Shown: positions 27,301 to 40,000, counted from the stretch's first letter. The stretch: 64,000 nucleotides of DNA from Paramecium sonneborni (GCA_905182985.1 CAJJDN010000039.1:1-64000); one strand, 5' to 3'. Translations and numbers: made by a program. The notes: generated by a model not told the origin, from the sequence alone.

Positions 27301-29878
27301 TTGGAGGTGCAATATTAATTTAAAATGTTGGAATAAGGATAACAAATTGTAAAATAATATCTAATTATGCAAACAAATTAGGCGGAGGATTGTTTTTATA
27401 ACTTAAGGGTTCTGATTTTTAAATTAAATCAACAATAATTACAAATAACGAAGCCTTAGATGGAGGAGGGATTTACTATAACTAGGATGAAACTATACAT
27501 AATAATTTTATCAACTCTTTTTTACTATTTAATAATGCAAAATAATTTGGAAACAATCTTATTGAATCTCCACATCATTTAGCATTTCTTATCAACGATT
27601 TGGAAATGAGATCTAAAAAATAAATCATAAATTATTAACTTTATGATCATTTAGTGCTCACACCCTATAAAATTATAGAATAAGGAATTCCTTTTTTTAC
27701 AAATTATTTAATGATCCCAAGTAATTAAGTAATTTAGGAATATCAAATTTATTAGCCCTCTAGCACATAATATTTTTCATATATTACAAATGTTAGTCTC
27801 ATTCTTAAGAATCATTTGAACGAAACACTTCCAAATATACTAAATATAACATGCATTTTGATTGAACAAGCTGTTTATAAAGAAAACTTAGATTAAGCAG
27901 GCGAATAAAAATAACAAACAATTTTGTAATTTGATTCATCAAAAGATTACTATAATTTAGGTTCTCTTTCATTCATTTTTGATCCTTATAATTAGGAAAA
28001 AAAACTTTTATAAATTGAGGTGAACTGTTAATCACCTAAACAATAGAATAGTTTAAATTACATTATTTAAGCAAAAAGCTTTAAATGCTAACTTGGAGAA
28101 TTTTACGTAAATTCTGGATGTTAAATTTGCTAATCAAGTTAAGGGTTTTACTCTGTAGTATATGATGCAACAAAGTGTTCAATATTTGATAAAACAAAAT
28201 TTAAGAACATAACTAAAAATAACATAGAATTTTTAGAAGGATATTGGAGACCTAATTTTTTATCTGATTAAATAGAGGAATGTTATAAAAATTAAAAGTT
28301 TTGTAAAGGTGGTTGGGAATATGGAAATTAAATCTGTGATTAAGGACATATAGGAGCATTGTGTGAAGAATGTGATATTTATAATATAAGAGGAGATGGA
28401 AAATATTTTAAGAAATAAGAGGATTCATATTGTATATCTTGTTTTGGTGTTTAAGATAGTATAATCCCATTCATAGCAACATCATTTTGGTAATTTAATT
28501 TAATATTTAGGTCATTTATATCAATCATTATAACTCTAAGAAGTATTGATTAATCCAATCTATTATTCAGAAGTTTAAAATTATAATAAAAGTTTAGCAA
28601 AATTATTTTTAACTTAGAATAAGGTATGTAAATCCTATATTTTAAGGGCATGAAAGTTTTTTAATTAAAATGTTATTAAACTATTTATGGATATACTCAG
28701 TTATATTTACATTCAATATAAAGTTCCAACTTTCATTTACTTTTGTTGATTCAGTCAGTAATACTTCTTACTAAATGACTAACAATTTAGATTGTTATTT
28801 ATCATAAAATCAATCGTTAGAATTGATTTATTCTAAAATAATTACAATGCTTGTCCTCATGACATTCTAATTCATACTTATTATAATGGTATTTCTCCTT
28901 TATTATTGGTATAAAAAGATTGAATTGAGCAAGTTTAACTTGGAGATCATTTCTAATTCTTTGCTCTACCTTTATATTTCCAATTATGGTGGATTGATTA
29001 AAATGTAATTCTACTATATTTATTTTAGGTATTTTTCAATTCTCTCAAAAAGAGATGTATCAAATTAGAGTTATATTCAAGGTGATGTTTCACTATTTTT
29101 TGGATCTAAAGAACATTTAATTTGGATTTTTTCCTTTGTTATTCCAGGAATATTGGTTTTTAGTTTGATCATTCCACTTTTTCTTTTTATAGTCATGTAC
29201 ATTAAAAAAGATTAGCATGATAACATTTAAATTAGAAAACATTTTTGCTATTTAATCAATGAATACAATCACAGAAGTTATTTTTGGGAAGAAATAAAAC
29301 TAATAAAAAAGACTATTATTATTCTAATATTAACATATTTTGAGACTTATATTATGCTAAAAGCATCATTGTTGGGGTTATGTTTACTTATTTATTAGCT
29401 ATTAGCTTTTAAAAAGAAACCATATATTCTTTCTAATTTTAATAGCATGGATTTATTTTCAGCATAAATATGCTTAATTACAATTTTTCTAAGTGCTGTT
29501 AAATATGTATCAGAGCAAGAAAATAATTAGTTTTCATCAACATTGCTCTCTACTATCATTCTTTTTCTTTGTATTAAACTTTGCTATTCTTTTGTCAAGG
29601 GCATAATAGTAGTTTACTCTATTAAATATACCTTTATAATCTTAAATTATATACATTTAATTTTGAATAAGATTTTGCCCGATAATGTTTTAACAAAAAA
29701 ATTAAAAGTGCATATACAAAGATCAATTTAAAGAAATGAGAGAGCGAAATTTTTGATAAATAAACTTAAATAACATCTATTTAAAATTTCTAAATCCCAA
29801 ATTGAAAATCACAAGAAAATTCTAAACTCTCAAAGCTAATATTCTAAATTCTAACAGTCATAATAAATATACAAGTGA
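21314..29878 (+). CDS. Giant cysteine-rich, beta-helix-like membrane protein
   Basis: About 2,839 residues. It begins with a signal peptide (MIIIIFLICLNQTETFEIQA). Residues about 20-420 are a globular ectodomain. From about 425 to 1000 there are furin/GF-receptor-like cysteine repeats (HSNCLECDGPSNEDCLSC, SNDCLNCQSTNQDFICLKC). About 1050-2180 is a long series of short Asn/Ile-rich beta strands that looks like a parallel beta-helix (pectin-lyase-like). A second Cys-rich neck (GGWEYGNQICDQGHIGALCE) leads into a C-terminal block with several transmembrane helices (about 2390-2770) and a basic tail. Introns: 23 nt at 24118-24140 and 23 nt at 28624-28646. Two oddities: the frame breaks at the T-run 23826-23829 (one T short), and an in-frame TGA sits at 27114 (residue 1927). 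With one base added the total is exactly divisible by three. It is probably a cell-surface receptor or adhesin-like protein; the function is unknown. Confidence 0.85.
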
Positions 29879-30339
29879 TCTAAATAAATATTTTCCCCTT
29901 GCTATTTAAAACAACTATATTTTTCCACTTTGCAATCTCTGTTTTAATATAATTTAGCTATAGTTCTATAAAATTTCGTTAAGTTCTTATTTAATAATCT
30001 TTAAATAAATATTCTCTTTATCTATTTATAATTGTACTATTTAAACAAGTTAGAAATAATTAATTCCAAAAAAAAATTTATCCTTTTTTATTTGGTTTTT
30101 TAGTAAGTATTTGTATCGATTACAACAATTTTATTGTTCTGCTTTCATGAAGTGAAGAGTAATATATTTTAATTATAATAAGCTATTAAGTAGGGTTTGA
30201 TCGCTTCTATTTTTTCATTAAAAAAATATTTTTACACTGATGGAAATGAATTCCATATAATATTATTAAAATAATAATGTATTATTTATCTGTATAATAA
30301 ATTCATTTCCATAAAAATATGATAGAATTCAAAACCCTT
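29879..30339. other. Intergenic stretch with small hairpin
   Basis: No gene seen. A 12-bp inverted repeat (TGGAAATGAATT at 30241-30252 and its complement at 30300-30311) encloses an AT-rich spacer. It lies well after the giant gene's stop and has no T-run after it, so a terminator role is not supported. Confidence 0.4.
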
Positions 30340-30860
30340 TCAATTTGGAGTCTGAAATATTCAATTACTCAGAATAAATAAATTTCTTGAATGGTTTGGA
30401 ATGTATGGAAAGAATTTGTAGAAGGTATGCAAATGGACTTATAGATAAAATCTAAATAGTAGAATATAAATCTATGAAAAATTTGCAAAAAATACTATAC
30501 TGAGAAAATGATGAAATATTAGGTTTATGGAGAAAAATAGGTAATAATAAAAGAGGGATAATGATATCTTTTAAACATTAATGAGTTAGGCTTTTTCATT
30601 TAAAGATGGTAAAAGCATAATTATGAAAATTTATGTATATGGAAATATATTTGCTAAAATAGAATAATTTATTGATCGAATATAATAACTAGATGGTGAA
30701 TGGTATCATTAATAAGAATGTTTAAAAAAAGTTGGAAAGTGGGTAGTGTTGGATGAAGAGTTTTATTTGAAGAAGTAAGTTATCTCTCAAGTTGAAGTTA
30801 ATATGTGGTGTATGAAAGTAGTTAGATGAAATATGATGTACAAGGGAAAATAAATGTAAA
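30340..30860 (+). pseudogene. Relic of a GRW-type repeat protein
   Basis: Plus-strand fragments such as KKVGKWVVLDEEFYLKKQV near 30730-30790, followed by GVYESS-like and MMYKG-like pieces, resemble the K-V-G-R/K-W repeat units of a large Paramecium family of unknown function (MORN-like in appearance). The frame is broken by TGA (for example around 30828) and no continuous gene can be read. The identification is by motif style only. Confidence 0.3.
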
Positions 30861-30895
30861 TTTTATGTAAATATAAATGCTTAAGAATATATTAG

Positions 30896-31545
30896 ATGGC
30901 AGATCATATAGTGAGTCAAATGAGTGTTAGATTAAGATTGAAGGTAATTAGAGAATTAGAGTTGTTTTGTGAGTAATTGAAAATTTACATTTGTTTTTGA
31001 ATATTTTTTGGAATTCATATGGGTTGAGATTAAGGATTATTTCTTTGTTACAAAGATATGGCAAGATAACTTTCTTAGGAAGAATATATAAAGAAGAAGG
31101 AATTTTAGCTTTTTGGAAAGGATCTATGCCAACTGTAATTAGAGCTGTTGCAATAACCATATGATAATTAACTACATATGATTAATTGAAGTAAATGAGT
31201 ATGCAATTCAAAGATTCAAAAATAGAAAGCACATTTGATAGGATAATGTAAAAAATTGTATATTTATATATATAGAGCATCATGTTAAGCAGGAATAATC
31301 TCATCTGTGATTTCATTGCCTTTTGACAATGAGAAGCTAAACTTTAGAAGATAAAATGTTTAGAAGATGGTTCAATGCCATATACAGGTTTGATGGATTT
31401 TTTTGTTAATACTATAAAAGAGAGAAGTTATTAGGATTATTGGTTGAAATTATTTGTATACTTTTCAAGAGTGACACCATTCATCAGATAGCTTTTAGCT
31501 TTAGTAAAAAAATATTAGCCCTAAAGTTGAAAAAAAATTTGACAA
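30896..31545 (+). pseudogene. Mitochondrial carrier (SLC25, oxoglutarate-carrier-like) pseudogene
   Basis: Recognisable carrier segments occur in order. First comes FLGRIYKEEGILAFWKGSMP followed by TVIRAVAIT (the repeat-2 matrix helix and GxxPxxxRA-like motif). After a TGA comes QLTTYDQLK, then SSVISLPFDN (repeat-3 signature start), and after a frame change PYTGLMDFFVNTIKERSYQD and FSRVTPFIRQLLALVKKY (C-terminal helix). The wording is closest to the 2-oxoglutarate/malate carrier branch, which exchanges dicarboxylates across the inner mitochondrial membrane. The in-frame TGA at 31161, frame shifts and loss of the first repeat make it non-functional as written. Confidence 0.6.
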
Positions 31546-31559
31546 ATAAACTTTATTTG

Positions 31560-31900
31560 TTAGCCAGACAGAAACAATACTTAATATAAAGAATAAATTA
31601 CTTTTTTCACATATTTTCTGCCATTAGCCCCAAGTGTTTTGACCAAATCCATTTATTTATTTTTGTCATTCTCCTTCATAGCTTATATTATTTAGCCACA
31701 CATATCTTTTTCAAGTAATATTGGAACTCTCCTACATAATTAACCATAAGCAATAAATTGATCTTCTTTCCAATTCCTAAATGAACATCTCAATAATAAA
31801 TAGCCTAATGAGTCAACTAATTTCTATCCTTAGTTAATTAGATTTATTTTTAATTCTCATCATTATAATGGCCTCCTATAGTTTATTTATTTTCTTAACC
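31560..31900 (-). pseudogene. Second GRW-type repeat relic, inverted
   Basis: On the minus strand, pieces such as TIGGHYNDENQKQIQ and MDLVKTLGANGRKYVKKV resemble the same repeat family as the relic at 30.3-30.9 kb but in the opposite orientation. TGA codons interrupt it. The two relics flank the carrier pseudogene. Confidence 0.3.
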
Positions 31901-32563
31901 TAGATTTATCAACCTTTTAAACAAATATAAAATTGTTGAACTTATAATTTAAATCAAATTAAAGTGTGGGGATTGAATATAGATTAAAGACCTTAATATT
32001 TGTTTGAGCTCAAATCTTATGAAAAGTATCTAAACAAGAAAATAAAATTAATTATGAAAATGAGAAAAATAATAACATATTATTTCAGAGTCTGCGTTAA
32101 TAATTCAATTAAGGTATGATTGAATTAAATAAAAGATAATGATAGAAATAATACAGTATTGGATTGATAAAAGATATTTTATTAAAGAACATTCTGAGAA
32201 ATCAATTGTCTTGAAATTAATGATTTTAGATAAAATACTCACTAGCTTTCTCTAAGTAAAACAAGTATTATATGATCATTATTGTACAAGCATTTCAAGT
32301 TGCATTTTAAAATATCAACTCATTCTCTAAATCAGATTTTTTAATTTGATGTCCTTCAATATATTGCAGAGTCAATAAATTAAATTAACTTCTCCTAATA
32401 TAATACTTTTTATTACTATTTGAGATTATTAAGAAATATAATTAATTTTTCGATTCTAAAGTTAAGGATAAAATTAAGCAGGTTGGATATTAATCAAATT
32501 TGATAATAATTAAGTAAAATCTTCTTAATTTTTATTGCTAAACTTGATTTAAGATAGAATTTT

Positions 32564-32665
32564 AAATTAAAGGATGTCCTTCAGAAAATTTGTTTCAATT
32601 TTGTATTATATTTAAAATTAAAGGATGTCCTTCAGAAAATTTGTTTCAATTTTGTATTATATTTA
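32564..32665. repeat. Perfect 51-bp tandem duplication
   Basis: A 51-bp unit beginning AAATTAAAGGATGTCCTTCA (32564-32614) is followed immediately by an identical copy (32615-32665). No gene is recognised around it. Unlike the three large duplications, there is no N between the copies, so this is more likely a real slippage or replication duplication. The surrounding 31.9-33.7 kb holds nothing else I can support. Confidence 0.9.
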
Positions 32666-33717
32666 AAATTAATGTCAATTGGCAAAATTAATACTCCCAC
32701 TCTAATATTAGTTTAAAAAATCCATTTAGTTTTATTTAGAGAGTAACTTAATAAATTAACTTGAAATGATTTCATTTAATGAATAAAAAAGAATCATCAT
32801 TTCATTACTGGATAGGATGTATTTTTGTACTTGAATTATGGATAAGTTGAAAATTGAATCCTAATATTTTACTTTTGATTAGTGGTCAACAAGAAAAGGA
32901 GTTCCGTTGATAAAATTTGTTTTTGTTGTGTGTTTGATGATTCATTTTTTTAAGGTTCTTTTGGTTTTCTCTGATCACAATTATTGAAATAAGATAAATG
33001 GAATAAAATGATATTATTATATTCCTTTTAGTATTTAAAAATAATTAAGAATGATTTGTTCCTTTTCCTATAAGAATCTCTATTATATTTCCCTTTAACC
33101 ATTTATATATAAAGAATACTAATCTTCAAAAAATGTAAATTAAATATTGTTCATTCAGCCTATTGCTTATCATTTTACTTAAATATATCCCTACAAATTA
33201 GAAAGTTTATAATATTTTACTTTAATTCGACATCTTTTTAAAATAATAACCATATTTTAATGCTAACTTAATGACTAATCTTGATTCTGGCAGTTAAAAT
33301 ACTAGAGCAATTTGCTTCTTTAAAATATTTGAGTTTCTTAATTAGAGCGGAAATTTGAGAAGAATTAAAATTTTTTTGACTTTGGATGGTGGATCTTACT
33401 TTTATTTATTTATTAGATTATATTCTTCTGTTGCTTTTTTATTTTTGAGTTTTCTTTGAATAATAATGATTATAACAAATTTGATGGATTTCTAAACATA
33501 TTTTAATATATATTTATAAAATAAAAATCCAAAAGAGATTCTTTAAAATTAATGTTTTATTTTAATTACTCATCCTACTATTATTATTATTAAAAACGGT
33601 TGCAGTAAATATTTATTCAATTTTATGGTTATATAAATTTCAATCAAGTTAGAAGAATATAACTAATTTTTAATTTATTTAATATACTTGTTAAAAAATA
33701 AAATAATTAAAAAAATA

Positions 33718-34980
33718 TGATGAATAACTAAGAATTAAGATCCCTAAAAAAATAATTTAATTAATTTATTATGATATTAGATAAAAAAAAGAATATAAAT
33801 ACAACTATGAAAGTTGGTTATAAAAATTGTAGTGATGTGACACAATTGAAATTAATAAAAAAATATTTTTTTATTGTTAGGCTGTTAATTTATTGTAAGG
33901 CTCTTAAACAAATTAAATTTTATATTTTTATATCTTCTATCAAAAAAGAAATTATTATATATGAGTATTAATAAAACCCATGGATCAGAAGCAACTATTT
34001 ACTTCTAAACTTAAGAAATGTTCTGCTTTATAGTAGTTCCTTTTTTCTTAAGCCACAATGACTTTGGAAATATATAGATTATTTATAAGATCAAAGGTCT
34101 TAATTTTATTATAACAGATCATCCATTTATGAGCTAAATTTTTTAATCCTTCATTGGTATTATAGATCAATTTTAAAGATCAAGAATAGTAGTTCTCTCG
34201 ATATGATCAGATAATTAATATTTAAGAATAGGAAAATTTAAATAGAAAATAATTATTTTCTTTTAGTAATCAAGGAGAATTAATCCTTTGATAGTTATTT
34301 GATTGGTAATGAGCTATGACTAAAGAACTTATAGAAAGATTGAGAATAATTTTAAATTTTATTTAAATTTTCTATCATTATTTTGTATTGGTTATAACTC
34401 AAAAAAGAAAGTTTTAGAAATTCAATAATTTTTTGCAAAAATATTTTTGTAAAGAAACAAAAAGCATAAAAAAGAATTTAATAGAATTTGAATAAATATG
34501 AGTAGAAACATATTTTGAAATAGATGATAATTCTTTAATACAAAATGGTAGTATTATAAAAGTTTAATAGATAACTTATTCTATTATTATGTATCAAAGT
34601 CATTTATTTATTCATTAAAAAATTCTTAGATATTAAACAATAATCAAACCTAAAGGAACGTTAGGATGCTGAAAGTAAAATACTTCGACTTTAATTTGAA
34701 TCTCCTTTGCGAAATATTCGGATGATTAATTAATTTTTGTTATAAATAAATTTGAATCTAATTTACAAAAACTTAAGGAATAGAAAAAAAAATTGATGAT
34801 AAGAGAATTTTTAATACCATTTTTAAATGATTTAGAAAACCTTTACAGGAAAAAAGTGTCCAGAGGAATATTAAGCCTAAAAATAAATTGGTTAAATTTG
34901 AGAAATGAAGATAACCTGTTATAAATGATATTAATCTATTAATTTTACTAGTGACACCCTAATAAATATTTGAATAATCG
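33718..34980 (+). pseudogene. Unknown coding region with repeated frame breaks
   Basis: A plus-strand frame opens at ATG 33718 (MMNNQELRSLKKQFNQF) and runs 117 codons to TGA 34069. Coding-like sequence continues in other frames: SHNDFGNIQIIYKIKGLNFI, ITDHPFMSQIFQSFIGI, LVMSYDQRTYRKIENNFKFY, and VINKFESNLQKLKEQKKKL then REFLIPFLNDLENLYRKKV near 34740-34860. The pieces are in order and natural-looking, so this was one gene. TGA codons interrupt it at several points (for example around 34204 and 34674). I do not recognise the family; the last piece has the feel of a signalling-protein linker but no catalytic motif was found. Confidence 0.35.
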
Positions 34981-36107
34981 TAAACTTGAATTAAAGGGTG
35001 GAGCATTGTGATATTATGAGCAAAACTCAAAAATCAGATTAATAAACCATAATTAAGCAATAAATAAATTAATAAAATTTGAAATCCCATTAAGAATTTG
35101 GCATCACTTAACAACCCTAATCTTATTAATCGTTATTTTTTTAAATGCTTGAACATTTTTGAAACCATTACTACCCAATAGAAAAACCAAAATTCAAGAA
35201 TAATTTAAGAAAAATCTTTTTTAATCGAATAGATAATTACTTACCTTTATTTTGTTATAATTAAAATACTTTTAGGAATGATCGCGATAATCCTTTATTG
35301 GTGCAATTAAAACAAGTTTTCTTTATTTTTTAAAATTTACTTGTGGATTTTATTAACCAAAAGATTTTATTAGAATAATTCAAATTTTTTAATCATGGAT
35401 TGAAAAAGTGATTAAGAATAATTAAAGCAAAAAAGAAAATGTCAGAGTAATTTGGAACTCATTTGTTTATAAAAATAAATTATGATCTAAGAAATTAATA
35501 AAAATAGAAAATATTTAATTATAACTTTAAATTAATATCTGAGTAATTTCGTGAAGCATTTGGATTAGTATATTGAATTTCCTTATCATAATTGCAAAAG
35601 AAAGGTTAAATTCTTTTAATTGAATTTAATATAGTTAAAAATAAAATGTAGTTAAGTTCTAGATAATTTAACTAAAAAATTTAACTTGGATTATTCTTAG
35701 AAAGCTCTGGCCGTTTTCTATAACAGATAAAAAATTGCTTAAATAAATATGATTATTTTTATAACATTGCTGTAAGATTATAGAATTTTACAACATTCTT
35801 CATTTATCTGAATTGTAATCTCTTCAAAATCTGATCCTCATTAATTGTAAATAAAATTGTTCTTTCAAATTGTTTCAGAAATAATTAGTTTATTAATTAT
35901 AAATAAATGATATTGCTCTGAATCTAGAACTAGTTATTATTTTTTTAAGTTATAATAGATATATTTTTAAAGATCCATGCAAAGTTTAAATGCTTTAAAT
36001 TTATCATATAAAATCTTGATAAATGTTGTGAAAATTCAAAATCATTTTTTGAACATATAAATATTACTGGATATAAAATAAAGCATTTCTTAGTTAATAA
36101 TTGAAAA
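34981..36107. other. Coding-like fragments, no gene supported
   Basis: Plus-strand open pieces continue (for example around 35030-35150 and RNDRDNPLLVQLKQVFFIF near 35276), separated by TGA and frame changes. They may belong to the eroded gene just upstream. Nothing can be named. Confidence 0.3.
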
Positions 36108-36273
36108 TAAGTTTTATGAAAATGTTAAAATGATTTGTTGAGTGAAACTATGGAAGTTAATATCTGGGTTTGGGTTTGGGTTTGGGTTTGGGGTTGGGGT
36201 TGGGGTTGGGGTTGGGACTATCAACTTCCATAGTTTCACTCAACAAATCATTTTAACATTTTCATAAAACTTA
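36108..36273. repeat. Internal telomeric repeat tract inside a 51-bp inverted repeat
   Basis: Bases 36165-36216 are a pure tract of TTTGGG units changing to TTGGGG units, the two repeat types of Paramecium telomeres, G-rich on the plus strand. The flanks are perfect inverted repeats of 51 bp (36108-36158 and 36223-36273), separated from the tract by six non-matching bases on each side. No C-rich tract is present, so this is not a simple head-to-head telomere join. Confidence 0.92.
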
Positions 36274-37028
36274 ATTAATTAAATTAATTAAAATGACAAT
36301 TAAAAGATAATTTAAATTAACTCATAGATTAATTGATTTCAGAATTACTTTTTATTGAAGATCTTTGATTTAAAAAATGTCTTATGAACAAAATAAATAA
36401 TTTAAGAAGTTTCTTTTTATTATTAAGTAGCTTATATGAAAAAATAAGTATTCGTTCTTAACTTTATCTGACTTCTTTATTACTTCATTACTTTTTAAAG
36501 ATTAAAATAATTTAGTTTATACTAATATTGTCTTATTGAAAATATTTAATTTCTTTCAATATATTATGTTGTATATTCTATTTATAAATGACCGATAATC
36601 TTGAATAAGAACCAAATTAAATATAAATTAATTAAGATCTTATTTATTTATTATTTTATATATTTATTTTCGTTTAGAATAATTTAGTTTCATGAAAAGT
36701 ATCTTTTATTAATAATATCTTATCAATTTTAAGAATTGAGAAATATAGTTATAAAATAAGGGAAAATCTTTATATCTAATATTTCTTATTCTTAAAACTT
36801 ATATATTTTATTTCTACACAATAATAAAAATCAAGTATTTATATTATAATCAAAAAGATATTAATGTTAATTCTAATAAATTGACTCCTCAATCAGTATT
36901 TTTACATCTGATTCATTAAAATTATATTATCTTATTAAATATGAAGCATTATCTTAATATTTGCTTGTTATGATTCTTTTTTTAATTTAAATTGAGAATT
37001 AGTTAAGTAATTGTTTAATAATTTAATT
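36274..37028. other. No gene recognised
   Basis: Very AT-rich stretch between the telomeric tract and the zinc-finger/TPR gene. No open frame of interest was seen on either strand. Confidence 0.5.
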
Positions 37029-40000
37029 ATGAAATAAAATTTTTAATTTTAATAGAAATAGGGTTTTCAATTTAAGGATCACCCTTAAGAACCTGCATTA
37101 TTTTGGTGTAAACAAGCCTATTGTTAAGTAAACAGAGTTTTTTGCCTTGTTTGCCAAAAAGAAAAGAAACACATCCAACATTTCAATGAAGATGTTCATG
37201 GCTTTCATGAATTATTAAAATTTCTGTCTGAGAAATCAAAATACCCGAAGGATCTAATATCTGAATGTTAAAATTAATTTGGATTTACAATTAAATCTTT
37301 TGATAAACTTACTTCTAGTTTATCTTATAAGTTTTGTGGATTAGAAGATATAATTAATAAACTCTAGAACTATTAAATCTTATAAGTACTTGATTCTTTT
37401 GTTCAATTTGATGAAATTAGGAAACACACAGAAAATAATATAATTGCTTATTTGAAGAAGTTTTAGAAAATCTTAGATGATCTTTATAATTTATTGGAAT
37501 TACATTTAATTAAATATTAAATGATAGAGGAATAGATAACAGTTAATCAAAATGAATTGCAAAAAGGATTGCATTTATTTTATGATCTTTTAGGTATCTC
37601 TTTAAATATTAGAAATAAATAAATTGAAGCACTTTAAATATTTGATAAATTATTATTAGATGAACCATATAATATAGAAATTATGTATTAAAAAGGTTAT
37701 TAATCATATCTATTTTTTAGGCAATTCATTAAAGAAATAATTAAATGTGAGATTCAATAACTTAATTAAATAAGATTAATCCAAAACATGTTTTATCGCT
37801 TTGGAAAATAGGTAGATTTAGTTTTATTTATTATTTAGGTGATATTTTAAGATAATAAAAATCTTATGAGGAAGCTAAGGACTATTATATGAAATGCATA
37901 TCAATTAATTAAGTAATTCAGCATCTTAGTTTGAAATAGGTTTTATTTCTTCTATATTTTTAAGCTGAATGTTTAAAAGAAACTTACCAATATTATGAAG
38001 CTTTATAGCATTATATTAAAGCTATATAAGTAAATTAATTTAGTAAAGAATATTTAATAAAGAATATTTCTATTAATAGGGTAAATTATAAATGTTATAT
38101 CAATTAGGAGAATGTCTATAATAAATAATAAAATATCAATATAAGATTATTCTAAAGATATCAAGATGCTATTCAACTTTATGATTCAGTTTTAAAAAAA
38201 GATCTCAATCATACTGATTCTTATGTGGGAAAAGGTATCCAATTAATATTTATTAATTTTAGCTATATGCTTATTATATTTAGGACTCAATGATTAAGCA
38301 TTAAATAATGTACTAAAATCATTAGATATTAAATAAAATGGCTTTTTAGGAATATATGCAAAAGGTAATAATTATTTTTATTTTAGGATTATATTTATAT
38401 AGTATTGAAGATTATTAGGAAGCAATGGAGTATTTTGAAAAAGCATTGAGTATTTATTCATAAGATTTAGATTCTTTATCTGGAAAAGGTAAATTTAATT
38501 TAATGAATTATAGGTGATTGCCTAAGAATGATGAATTAATATGAATAGGCACTTTTATGGTATGAGAAAGCGTTGAGTATCAAATCAAACCATGTAGATT
38601 CTTTATATGGAAATGGTAAATTAAATTTATTTAATTATAGGTCATTGCCTAAGAATGATGGATCAATATGAATAGGCACTTTAATAGTATGAGTAAGCAT
38701 TGGGTATCAATTCATAACAAGTAGATTCTTTATATGGAAAAGGTATAATTTTACTAATATTTTAGCTTTTTGCTTATTTAAATTTGGTTAATATTAAATA
38801 GCCTATTCCTTGTTAGAAAATGTTAATACGATAATACCAAATAACAAAATAATTGAATAATTGTTAGGTACTTTAATCATTAAAAGTAGAATTTAGTTCC
38901 AATAACCTATGAAAATCATATAAAATACAAAAATTGAGTTCATAAAATTATAGTATTCATATTTATGTAATTTAATTTTACCAATATAGAAAAATCTATT
39001 TTAAAAGCAANAAACATGTTTTATCGCTTTGGAAAATAGGTAGATTTAGTTTTATTTATTATTTAGGTGATATTTTAAGATAATAAAAATCTTATGAGGA
39101 AGCTAAGGACTATTATATGAAATGCATATCAATTAATTAAGTAATTCAGCATCTTAGTTTGAAATAGGTTTTATTTCTTCTATATTTTTAAGCTGAATGT
39201 TTAAAAGAAACTTACCAATATTATGAAGCTTTATAGCATTATATTAAAGCTATATAAGTAAATTAATTTAGTAAAGAATATTTAATAAAGAATATTTCTA
39301 TTAATAGGGTAAATTATAAATGTTATATCAATTAGGAGAATGTCTAAGATTATTCTAAAGATATCAAGATGCTATTCAACTTTATGATTCAGTTTTAAAA
39401 AAAGATCTCAATCATACTGATTCTTATGTGGGAAAAGGTATCCAATTAATATTTATTAATTTTAGCTATATGCTTATTATATTTAGGACTCAATGATTAA
39501 GCATTAAATAATGTACTAAAATCATTAGATATTAAATAAAATGGCTTTTTAGGAATATATGCAAAAGGTAATAATTATTTTTATTTTAGGATTATATTTA
39601 TATAGTATTGAAGATTATTAGGAAGCAATGGAGTATTTTGAAAAAGCATTGAGTATTTATTCATAAGATTTAGATTCTTTATCTGGAAAAGGTAAATTTA
39701 ATTTAATGAATTATAGGTGATTGCCTAAGAATGATGAATTAATATGAATAGGCACTTTTATGGTATGAGAAAGCGTTGAGTATCAAATCAAACCATGTAG
39801 ATTCTTTATATGGAAATGGTAAATTAAATTTATTTAATTATAGGTCATTGCCTAAGAATGATGGATCAATATGAATAGGCACTTTAATAGTATGAGTAAG
39901 CATTGGGTATCAATTCATAACAAGTAGATTCTTTATATGGAAAAGGTATAATTTTACTAATATTTTAGCTTTTTGCTTATTTAAATTTGGTTAATATTAA

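Noticed and set aside
30241..30311. Hairpin as transcription terminator or small RNA
   Set aside because: 12-bp arms in AT-rich DNA, long loop, no T-run, far from the gene end. Not enough to call.
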